40,178 nt of DNA from Phormidium tenue FACHB-886 (GTDB taxonomy: Bacteria; Cyanobacteriota; Cyanobacteriia; Elainellales; Elainellaceae): contig NZ_JACXWX010000042.1 in NCBI RefSeq assembly GCF_014764505.1, positions 1 through 40,178 of the forward strand, in the 5' to 3' direction. The notes under the pieces were generated by a model. That model was not told where the DNA came from. It was given only the letters and a program-made list of their open reading frames with translations, and did no database searches. The position numbers were made by a program, and so were the translations under genes. Below, in pieces: positions 1 through 7,369 of the stretch (position 1 is the first letter of the stretch; each line of letters starts with the position of its first letter).

Positions 1-1723
1 CTACCAAACCCTTTCAGGGATTGAAACGGTTGGGAACTGCCAGGGGAGAGCTGAAAATCCAGGCGATGATCACTACCAAACCCTTTCAGGGATTGAAACC
101 TCGCCTCAGCAGGACACGGCGCGCCGGACATAGGCGATGATCACTACCAAACCCTTTCAGGGATTGAAACCCAGCGTGATCGCCCCATGCCAAAGATCCT
201 TATTGCGATGATCACTACCAAACCCTTTCAGGGATTGAAACGTGGTAGTGGATTTCGGAATCTACATCACAGAAAGGCGATGATCACTACCAAACCCTTT
301 CAGGGATTGAAACGTAATGCAAGTCCACAATCGTAGAGTTGCAGAAGGCGATGATCACTACCAAACCCTTTCAGGGATTGAAACCTAATTCCTTCTATCG
401 CGCTCGTAAACGATAACGCGCGATGATCACTACCAAACCCTTTCAGGGATTGAAACAGTACACTCCCAACCAAGGTGCTGTGCGTTCCAGGCGATGATCA
501 CTACCAAACCCTTTCAGGGATTGAAACCTGGAGATATCCGATAACGATACCAATTGGGCAATGCGATGATCACTACCAAACCCTTTCAGGGATTGAAACT
601 CATAAGGGGCTTTACGTCCTCTTCCTCCTACTGGCGATGATCACTACCAAACCCTTTCAGGGATTGAAACTGGATGTCGAGCGTCTGAGTGTGCTTACTG
701 TAGGGGCGATGATCACTACCAAACCCTTTCAGGGATTGAAACCGAGCCGGTTGACATGGGGGTGGGTGGGGGAGGTGCGATGATCACTACCAAACCCTTT
801 CAGGGATTGAAACTTGCTCTGTGGATAACCCCCCCTGACCCCCCAAGGCGATGATCACTACCAAACCCTTTCAGGGATTGAAACTGAAGCGCGTCCAACG
901 CCGTTTGCATCATTGATTGGCGATGATCACTACCAAACCCTTTCAGGGATTGAAACTGATACTTAGTGAAACCATAATAAATATCATAATGCGATGATCA
1001 CTACCAAACCCTTTCAGGGATTGAAACTAACTAAGTGTGTTTTTCTTACGGGGACTCTTCCGCGATGATCACTACCAAACCCTTTCAGGGATTGAAACAT
1101 CCCTAATCTACCATTCAAACTCCTGAGCGCAAGCGATGATCACTACCAAACCCTTTCAGGGATTGAAACTGGAGGGGTAGCCGATGCCCGTTAAAACTGC
1201 TGCGCGATGATCACTACCAAACCCTTTCAGGGATTGAAACGAAAGAAAACAGCTTAGATGACTGCCGATCGCCGGCGATGATCACTACCAAACCCTTTCA
1301 GGGATTGAAACTAAAGCAAGCGCTCGCTAGTAAAGCTGGTATAGAGCGATGATCACTACCAAACCCTTTCAGGGATTGAAACCTTAGGGTGAGGCGGCCT
1401 AGTAGAAAGTTGGTCTGGCGATGATCACTACCAAACCCTTTCAGGGATTGAAACTAACCCAATGGACGCCTTAATTCCGGTTCACAAACGCGATGATCAC
1501 TACCAAACCCTTTCAGGGATTGAAACAAGACTCGACACTGAAGCGAATGTCCGGTTGTTTGCGATGATCACTACCAAACCCTTTCAGGGATTGAAACGGA
1601 GCAAATCGAGATGGGGGGACTTGAGGATCAGCGCGATGATCACTACCAAACCCTTTCAGGGATTGAAACGAGATCTCCCAATTGCAACAAGCCCAAAACG
1701 CCGCGCGATGATCACTACCAAAC
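1..1723 (+). CRISPR. CRISPR array, 25 repeats (both terminal ones partial), 24 spacers
   Basis: The repeat is 37 nt; it begins GCGATGATCACTACCAAACC and ends CTTTCAGGGATTGAAAC. Twenty-three full copies start at 63, 134, 205, 277, 348, 420, 491, 563, 634, 706, 777, 848, 920, 991, 1062, 1133, 1204, 1275, 1346, 1418, 1490, 1561 and 1633. The first (1-27) is clipped by the window edge; the last (1705-1723) keeps about 19-20 nt and is cut by an insertion sequence. All 24 spacers are 34 or 35 nt and none repeats. The ATTGAAAC end is the usual crRNA 5' handle, so the array should be transcribed on the plus strand with its leader to the left of the window. CCCT-TTC-AGGG within the repeat can form a small hairpin. 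No cas gene is in the window, so the subtype is open; the handle type is shared by several type I and III systems. Confidence 0.98.
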
Positions 1724-3012
1724 CTGCTTGACTGACAAAACTAAGAAGCTGGAAAACGGCTGAGGACAATAAATTCACGCTCGAAAGAAGCATTTTGTTG
1801 TCGCTTGGATGCAATGGCAGGTTGAGGGTCAGGCAGACTTGAGAGAAACGGATAAACCTGAACTTTCCATTGCTGGGTGATGGCAAGACGAATCCAATTC
1901 CAACCAAGCTTGAGATAACTCATCCCCCGATTCCAGTGGGCATCGACTTGGCGACGCTTGCCTGAAATGACGACCTGTACTCCCTGGAGCACCAGAAACA
2001 GCATTGTTAAAGCAATCACTCCGCACAACTGGGAGAGGGCAAACTTGTCCCGCAGCCTAGAGGCTTCGAGATTGAATCCGTTGGACTTCAAATCCAAAAA
2101 CGATTCCTCCACACAAAACCGGAGTCGGTATTGAGTAAAGGTTTGCAAGTTCGTCGGTTCGTCGCTCACAATCGTCCAGTCCTCACCACTTTGCTTGTCG
2201 TGGGCGAACGCTAGATAAACATCGGGATAAGGTTTAGTTTTACCGACAGATAGCGCATCTGTGAAGTAAGCCTGTCCAGGCTGTAATTGCACCGACGACA
2301 CTTTGCGCCATTGTCCCTGGTGCTGAAACTGAAACGAACGTTTAATGCGAATCCGAAAATGCCAGCCCAGATTGTCTCGCAGGTATTTCATCAACTTGCC
2401 ATCAGCAAAGCCTCGGTCTGCCAGCAGGACAATCGCTACACCATCGGGCAGGATTCTTTGAGCTTGTCGCAGCACTCTCTGAATCGTCCACAACCTGACG
2501 CTACTGCTAGATTGTGCCACCACTCGCCACGCCACGGGAACGGTTCTGCCCCTATACACCACGCCCACCCATACGATGCAAAAACAATTCCAGACGACGG
2601 TTGTGTCCAAGCTTAGATACAACCGTTCACGGCTCCACTGAGACAAGGCTTGCCTGATCAGGACATGATGAGCAGCAACGACGTCAATCCGTCGATTCGA
2701 CAACCAGCGGCGAAACCGTCTTTGGTGTGACTGAGCAACTTGGGCGCGGCTTTTGACATACACGCCAAACCCATTGAGATGAACGCTCTGACTCTGAATC
2801 ATACCGATGATCATCCAACATAGGGTTTGTAGATGACGGACATCTTGCCACTGAATTTCACATTGACTCAAATAGCGCGACAGCGCATCATAAAGACGGG
2901 AAGTCGGAGACATTGATTTAGTTGATTTGTGTGGTTACTCATCAGCTTAAATCAGACTTTGCTTCCCTCCTAGCTTTCCTTTCACCCTCCTCCCGTTTTG
3001 TCAGTCAAGCAG
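1724..3012 (-). mobile_element. IS4-family insertion sequence, copy 1 (1289 bp)
   Basis: The element is bounded by perfect 18-bp terminal inverted repeats, CTGCTTGACTGACAAAAC on the left and its reverse complement on the right. It carries one transposase gene on the minus strand. Its length and encoded protein match the copy at 19595-20883. It lies inside a CRISPR repeat on its left, while the right flank (GGGGCTTGGC) neither completes the repeat nor repeats the left flank (ACTACCAAAC). No target duplication is therefore visible here, unlike the second copy. The first C could belong to either the repeat or the element. Confidence 0.95.
1741..2913 (-). CDS. IS4-family DDE transposase, copy 1
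   Basis: A 390-residue transposase. The likely catalytic acids are D103 (in SLDTTVV), D166 (in LLADRGF) and E269. The IS4 signature Y-(2)-R-(3)-E-(6)-K is exact at Y262, R265, E269 and K276. The gene starts with ATG about 99 bp inside the right terminal repeat and ends just inside the left one. No strong Shine-Dalgarno is seen, which is common for transposases. The protein is identical to that of copy 2, which suggests recent transposition and a functional enzyme. Antisense reading frames within it look like shadows. Confidence 0.95.
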   Translation of the reverse strand: MSPTSRLYDALSRYLSQCEIQWQDVRHLQTLCWMIIGMIQSQSVHLNGFGVYVKSRAQVAQSHQRRFRRWLSNRRIDVVAAHHVLIRQALSQWSRERLYLSLDTTVVWNCFCIVWVGVVYRGRTVPVAWRVVAQSSSSVRLWTIQRVLRQAQRILPDGVAIVLLADRGFADGKLMKYLRDNLGWHFRIRIKRSFQFQHQGQWRKVSSVQLQPGQAYFTDALSVGKTKPYPDVYLAFAHDKQSGEDWTIVSDEPTNLQTFTQYRLRFCVEESFLDLKSNGFNLEASRLRDKFALSQLCGVIALTMLFLVLQGVQVVISGKRRQVDAHWNRGMSYLKLGWNWIRLAITQQWKVQVYPFLSSLPDPQPAIASKRQQNASFEREFIVLSRFPAS

Positions 3013-3036
3013 GGGGCTTGGCAATAACCAAGCCCC
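3013..3036. terminator. GC-rich hairpin abutting the IS end
   Basis: GGGGCTTGG, a six-base CAATAA loop, then CCAAGCCCC form a perfect 9-bp stem. It begins at the first base after the insertion sequence. The position, about 90 nt downstream of the small minus-strand peptide gene stop, fits a terminator for that gene. On the minus strand no T-run follows, because the next bases are IS sequence; a native T-tract may have been displaced by the insertion (inference). On the plus strand only TT follows. Confidence 0.5.
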
Positions 3037-3128
3037 TTAGAGATCAGAAAAAGAGTTGAAGAATGAGGGTGGTTTGAGATGCTAGCTCAAACATACAAAA
3101 CTAATATTTCGCTAATCAAGTTGCACTG

Positions 3129-3251
3129 CTAGTATTTGCTGGCTGCTTCTGGTAAAGAAGAATTGACGGTCACAACTTGAGCTTTTCCAGCAGGAACTAA
3201 GACAGTAGCTAAAGCTAAAGTTGACAGAACGTTAATAATCAAACGCTTCAT
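3129..3251 (-). CDS. small secreted peptide, 40 residues
   Basis: An ATG at 3251 opens a 40-codon frame beginning MKRLIINVLSTLALATVLV and ending EAASKY. It has a basic N-terminus, a hydrophobic core of about 15 residues and an A-x-A-like region (AGKAQ), so it looks like a signal peptide with a mature tail of only about 15 residues. GGGAG lies about 8 nt upstream of the ATG. I do not recognise a functional family. It is a lone gene between the insertion sequence and an OmpR-type regulator on the same strand. It could be a short exported peptide or, less likely, a truncated remnant. Confidence 0.6.
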   Translation of the reverse strand: MKRLIINVLSTLALATVLVPAGKAQVVTVNSSLPEAASKY

Positions 3252-3436
3252 GGCAAAACTCCCGTTCTATGGGAGAAACATCAAAAGCTTATAGGTTTAG
3301 AATCCACTCGAATACTTCTGCTATGGGTAGAAATGACTGTGAAGTTAAAGATGAACTTATACCGTTTCAACAAACTCCCGTTTGGATGAGATAACGGCGA
3401 AATAAAAGCTTTTAAGTTCTATATAGATTGGCTCAT

Positions 3437-4171
3437 CTACAGTACAAGCCTATACCCAACTCCGTATACTGTTTGAATCAGACGCCTCTGACTATACTGT
3501 TCTAACTTGAAACGCAATCGGCAAATGTAAGCTTCAACCACGTTAGAAGATACATCGTATTCGGATCCCCAAAGATGCTCCATCAGTTCGTATCGAGGAA
3601 CAACCTGCTGGTAGCGAACCATTAGATATTTGAGTAAGTCAAATTCTTTAGACGTTAGTTTGATCTCTTGATCGCTCCAATGCACTTTGCGTTTCTGACA
3701 ATTCAATATCAATTTGTCAAATTGCAAAATAGGTGGTTTCTCCTTATGGATGTAGCGCAATCGTACCCGAATTCTGGTTAATAGTTCTTCAATCTCGAAC
3801 GGATGATAAATGCAGTCATCAACCCCAGCCTCAAACCCAGCGTTAGAGTCAGTTAGCTCATAGGTAGAAGCTAATAAAATAATTGGTACCTGGCTTAGCC
3901 GCCGTAAGTAGTGACAAATCTCAAGACTCGCTAGGGTTGAATGTCGTCCATCTAGAATAACAAGGTCGGAATGCGTTTTTTGAGTAGTGAGGTGTACTAG
4001 TTCCTTGCTATCGAGCGTATCAACCTGATAGCCTTGTCGACAAAGTTCGGTTTCGATAGCAGAATCTGCTGTCGTACCTTGCCCAACTATCAAAATACGA
4101 GTTAGTCCTACCCTGCCTACAGCATTGGGGAGACGGGATTGCATTCGTCTTGTACTCCATTTTAGAAGCAA
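3437..4171 (-). CDS. OmpR-family response regulator with degenerate receiver
   Basis: A 244-residue protein with an N-terminal receiver (about 24-140) and a C-terminal winged-helix DNA-binding domain (about 145-244, with LTSKEFDLLKYL and a GVGYRL end). The phospho-acceptor Asp is kept (D74 in VILDG). The acidic pair that normally follows the first strand is replaced by G30-Q31, and the conserved lysine of the KPF motif is His123 (YHPF). Mg2+ binding and phosphorylation are therefore doubtful; it may act without a kinase. No kinase gene is adjacent. The first ATG is used here; a later Met at residue 10 is also possible, since the receiver only starts near residue 24. Confidence 0.85.
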   Translation of the reverse strand: MLLKWSTRRMQSRLPNAVGRVGLTRILIVGQGTTADSAIETELCRQGYQVDTLDSKELVHLTTQKTHSDLVILDGRHSTLASLEICHYLRRLSQVPIILLASTYELTDSNAGFEAGVDDCIYHPFEIEELLTRIRVRLRYIHKEKPPILQFDKLILNCQKRKVHWSDQEIKLTSKEFDLLKYLMVRYQQVVPRYELMEHLWGSEYDVSSNVVEAYICRLRFKLEQYSQRRLIQTVYGVGYRLVL

Positions 4172-4470
4172 GCTGTACTAGTTTTCTCTGTGTTTTTATT
4201 ACGTTAAGACCTAAAATGACAACTACATAACTCAGCTACAATCTTTTATCTAGCTCCTGGAAGCTTACAGAGTCAGATGCTAAAGGTCACCCGCCTGTAG
4301 AATTATTGTTGTCCCTTCAAAGCGCCAAGTTTGACCCACTCTTAAGGATGGGTTGATCCCTCAACTTTTGATTGGTTTTGAGTTATTGTGTTGCGATTGG
4401 GCAGGCGAGGGGTTGTGACTAGATTAGCAATTAGGTTAAGAGTATAAGTGAATAGGTTTACTATAAAACC
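4172..4470. other. intergenic region between divergent regulators
   Basis: About 300 bp between the minus-strand OmpR-type regulator and the plus-strand GAF kinase. It should hold two divergent promoters. No convincing operator repeat, RNA gene or small reading frame was seen. Confidence 0.5.
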
Positions 4471-5865
4471 GTGTCAAACTCCAACTCAGAACAGGATCAA
4501 CAGACTGCTCAACTTGAAGAACGCATCGCTGCTCTGGAGTCGGAGAATGCGAGGTTGCAATCGCAACTCACCTCCTCCCGGTCGCCCACTTCATCTTACA
4601 ACTCAAATCTAGAAGCAGCTTATGCTGCACTGCAAGCAGAGGTTCTTGAATACAGGCAGCGGGAGGGGTTTATTTACGAGCAAGAGCAAGCTGCGCAAAA
4701 GCGAGTCGTAGAACTCAGTGAAGCCAACGAAGTTCTGCAAGCTTCACTGCGAAAATTGGCAGAAGAGCCAGAGTTAGAAAAGTTTTTAGGACATCTGTTA
4801 ACGGTTTGTACCAAACGGTTTGCAGCCTCAGAGGCAGGGCTTTGGCGTTATGAAGAAGGCACCTTTCGCCTGTTTGTCTCCTTTGAAAATGAAACGATTA
4901 AACTGCGATCGGAGGCGGCTCATCCGGGTGGCAGTCTGGAGGTCGCTAAAAAGATTCGGAATCAAGATATATTGGCTCACCTGCGAAAACGTGAGATTGT
5001 CGCAGATTACGAAGAAGATTTTGAGACTCAACCTGCCTATGAGCAGTATCGAGATTACTTTAAACAGCGGCAGATTAAAGCGGCGTTGAAAGTTCCTATG
5101 TTTCTAGGCGATGAACTACGAGGAATCTTGGTGCTGCGATTTACCGATCGCCACCGCTTTACTCCGGAGGAAGCTGAACTCGCTCATGCTCTGGCTAACC
5201 AAGCGGTACTGGCTCTAGAGCTAACCCGACTGGCAGAAGAAGCTCAGCGCGCGGCGATCGCCCAAGAACGCAACCGTTGGGCAGGCGAGATTCACGACAC
5301 GCTAGCTCAAGCTTTCACAGCGATTTCGATTCAACTGGGCGTAGCAAAACGTATTGCTCAACATAGCCCAGACGAGGTGGCGCAAATTCTCGATCGCGTT
5401 ATGGAACTTGCTAATACAGCCCTCTCTAAAGCGCGGCAATCTGTTTGGGCTTTGCATCCAACGGCAGAAGAATTTGCCGATTTAGCTACAAAGCTCTCCC
5501 AGTACATTGAACAAATGACCCAAGGAACGGACATTCAATTTCAGATGCAGATTGTAGGAAACTCTCGTCCACTTTCTCCACTCATTGGTAAAAATTTGCT
5601 GCGGGTTGGGCAGGAAGCCATTACCAATACGCTTAAACATGCTTGTGCGACTCAGCTTCAGGTGAAGTTAACCTACGAGGCTGAATGGGTCAGTTTATGT
5701 ATTCGAGATGATGGGCGCGGCTTTTTGTTTCCTGCTGATACAGGTGGTTTTGGACTGATTAGTATGTCTGAACGAGCCGATCGCATTAACGGCAATTTGA
5801 CTATTCAGAGCCAACTGGGACAAGGCACTAATATTTGCGTTCAAGTACCCGTGGAGTTACCATGA
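4471..5865 (+). CDS. GAF-domain sensor histidine kinase (NarL-type, HisKA_3)
   Basis: A soluble 464-residue kinase with no membrane segment. Residues 8-95 are coiled-coil-like, about 100-250 form a GAF-like sensor, and about 262-330 form the HisKA_3 dimerisation domain with H275 in EIHDTLAQ. The C-terminus is an ATP-binding domain with an N-box at 381-391 (EAITNTLKHA), DDGRGF at 413-418 and GGFGLISM at 425-432. The start is GTG at 4471; no ATG lies nearby upstream in frame. Its stop overlaps the start of the next gene (ATGA), so kinase and regulator are translationally coupled and almost surely a cognate pair. The signal is unknown; the GAF domain could bind a small molecule or chromophore, but no bilin-type signature was identified. 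Confidence 0.92.
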   Translation: MSNSNSEQDQQTAQLEERIAALESENARLQSQLTSSRSPTSSYNSNLEAAYAALQAEVLEYRQREGFIYEQEQAAQKRVVELSEANEVLQASLRKLAEEPELEKFLGHLLTVCTKRFAASEAGLWRYEEGTFRLFVSFENETIKLRSEAAHPGGSLEVAKKIRNQDILAHLRKREIVADYEEDFETQPAYEQYRDYFKQRQIKAALKVPMFLGDELRGILVLRFTDRHRFTPEEAELAHALANQAVLALELTRLAEEAQRAAIAQERNRWAGEIHDTLAQAFTAISIQLGVAKRIAQHSPDEVAQILDRVMELANTALSKARQSVWALHPTAEEFADLATKLSQYIEQMTQGTDIQFQMQIVGNSRPLSPLIGKNLLRVGQEAITNTLKHACATQLQVKLTYEAEWVSLCIRDDGRGFLFPADTGGFGLISMSERADRINGNLTIQSQLGQGTNICVQVPVELP

Positions 5866-6491
5866 TTTCCTCTACGCCGATTCGGATTTTGATTGTCGAT
5901 GATCATCCCATTGTTCGTAATGGCTTAGTGCTGATGGTCAAGTATGAATCAGGTATGGAAACGGTAGCTGAAGCTAGCAGTGGCGCCGAAGCGATCGCCC
6001 AGTTTCACCAACATCAGCCCGATGTAACTCTGATGGATTTACGTTTAGGTGACATGAACGGCGTAGAAGTAATTGCCAGCATTCGCCAGAATTTTCCTAA
6101 TGCCCGCATTGTTATCTTGACAACCTATGATACTGACGAAGATATCTACCGAGGGCTGCAAACTGGGGCAAAGGGCTACATCCTTAAAGATGCTCCCCTG
6201 GATGAATTGCTTAAAGCGATTCGCACGGTTCATGCGGGGAAACAATACATCCCGCCTGAAGTCGGCGCAAAATTGGCAGAACGCTTAAGCCGCCCTCAGT
6301 TGAGCGATCGCGAACGAGAAGTGCTGCAACTAATGGCGCAAGGCAAAAGTAATCAAGATGTGGCGGATAATCTACACATTGCAGAAAATACCGTTAAATA
6401 TCACGTGAATAATATCTTAAGTAAATTGGGAGTGGGCGATCGCACTCAAGCGGTACTCTTGGCGCTGAAGCGGGGCATCGCGAATTTGTAG
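5862..6491 (+). CDS. NarL/LuxR-family response regulator
   Basis: A 209-residue regulator. The receiver carries acidic residues D13 and D14, phospho-acceptor D59 (TLMDLRL), T87 and K109. A LuxR-type HTH follows at about 146-203 (LSDREREVLQLMAQGKSNQDVA, broken after position 20 here: the key elements are DRER and the recognition helix near NTVKYHVNNIL). All receiver residues are intact. The ATG at 5862 overlaps the kinase stop by 4 bp; an upstream in-frame TTG at 5835 is less likely. It should be phosphorylated by the preceding GAF kinase and bind DNA as a dimer. Confidence 0.93.
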   Translation: MISSTPIRILIVDDHPIVRNGLVLMVKYESGMETVAEASSGAEAIAQFHQHQPDVTLMDLRLGDMNGVEVIASIRQNFPNARIVILTTYDTDEDIYRGLQTGAKGYILKDAPLDELLKAIRTVHAGKQYIPPEVGAKLAERLSRPQLSDREREVLQLMAQGKSNQDVADNLHIAENTVKYHVNNILSKLGVGDRTQAVLLALKRGIANL

Positions 6492-6621
6492 GAACAGCAC
6501 TTTGATTTTAACGATAACCGTGCTGCTCTGCTCTAAAATAATGCTTAAGTTCAATGTTATCTTATACCTTAAAATTACCAGTTAAAGTAGTTTGTCAGGA
6601 TGAGAATGGGATGAGAGGCGA

Positions 6622-7368
6622 TTGCCTCTCAAGAAAAAGCTTTTGCTGCTTATGGTTCCCATCCCTTATTCCAATTCCTCGCCTCTCACTCTAGTTATGC
6701 AGCCAGGCAGCACCAATCCAGCACTACGTCGGTTTCTAGTTATTGATGACCACGAAGCTATTTTGGGGGGAACGGTTCCTGCGCTTCAAACGAAGTATCC
6801 AACGGTTGAAATTTTAACGGCAAAAAGTCAGCAAGAAGCAAAACAGTGCATCAAACGATGTTGCCCGGAGTTTGTTGTGGTTGACCTCGGTTTACCTGCC
6901 TCTCCTACTGCTGTTCCCAGTACTGAAATTGGGCTTCAACTTTTAGAATTACTCATGCGTACTAATCCGGCACCTAACATTATGGTGTTGAGTGTTAATG
7001 TGAAACCTTTACTGCGACTTAAGCCTGCTATCCACATTTATGAAGGTGGCTTTGTAGCGTTAGATAAATCTTTACCGATTCGAGAGATGTTGAAGTATGT
7101 AGATTTAGCGTTGCGAGGCTCAATCTACTTACCTTCAGAGGTGCGATCGCGCCCAGAGTTCGACCGACGGTGGCTGGAAGTTCTAATGCTCAAATATCAG
7201 GATGGCTTATCTGATAGAGCGATCGCAGAACGGATGGGAATTAGCGATCGCACTATTCGCAACTATTGGCTTAGAATTCAAGATGCTCTGAATGTTTATG
7301 ATCATCCTAATCAGGATCTACGCATTCAGATTCAAATCGCAGCCCGAAAAGCGGGTTTAATCAGTTGA
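6622..7368 (+). CDS. response regulator with LuxR-type HTH, partner of CHASE2 kinase
   Basis: A 248-residue regulator if read from TTG at 6622. ATG at 6652 (residue 11) or 6697 (residue 26) are alternatives, and the receiver begins only near residue 36, so the true start is uncertain. The receiver has D42-D43, phospho-acceptor D88 (VVVDLGL) and K149. A HTH follows at about 180-245, with a recognition helix near DRTIRNYWLRIQ. The stop is one base before the GTG of the downstream CHASE2 kinase, so the two form an operon and probably a signalling pair. The gene order is regulator first, kinase second. Confidence 0.88.
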   Translation: MPLKKKLLLLMVPIPYSNSSPLTLVMQPGSTNPALRRFLVIDDHEAILGGTVPALQTKYPTVEILTAKSQQEAKQCIKRCCPEFVVVDLGLPASPTAVPSTEIGLQLLELLMRTNPAPNIMVLSVNVKPLLRLKPAIHIYEGGFVALDKSLPIREMLKYVDLALRGSIYLPSEVRSRPEFDRRWLEVLMLKYQDGLSDRAIAERMGISDRTIRNYWLRIQDALNVYDHPNQDLRIQIQIAARKAGLIS

Positions 7369-7369
7369 T

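Noticed and set aside
475-1731. Plus-strand reading frames with repeated DDHYQTLSGIET or AMITTKPFQGLK segments
   Set aside because: They are translations of CRISPR repeats and spacers, not genes.
2287-2616. A 109-codon plus-strand frame inside the IS, repeated at 20158-20487
   Set aside because: It is antisense to the transposase, has no recognisable motif, and recurs only because the IS is duplicated.
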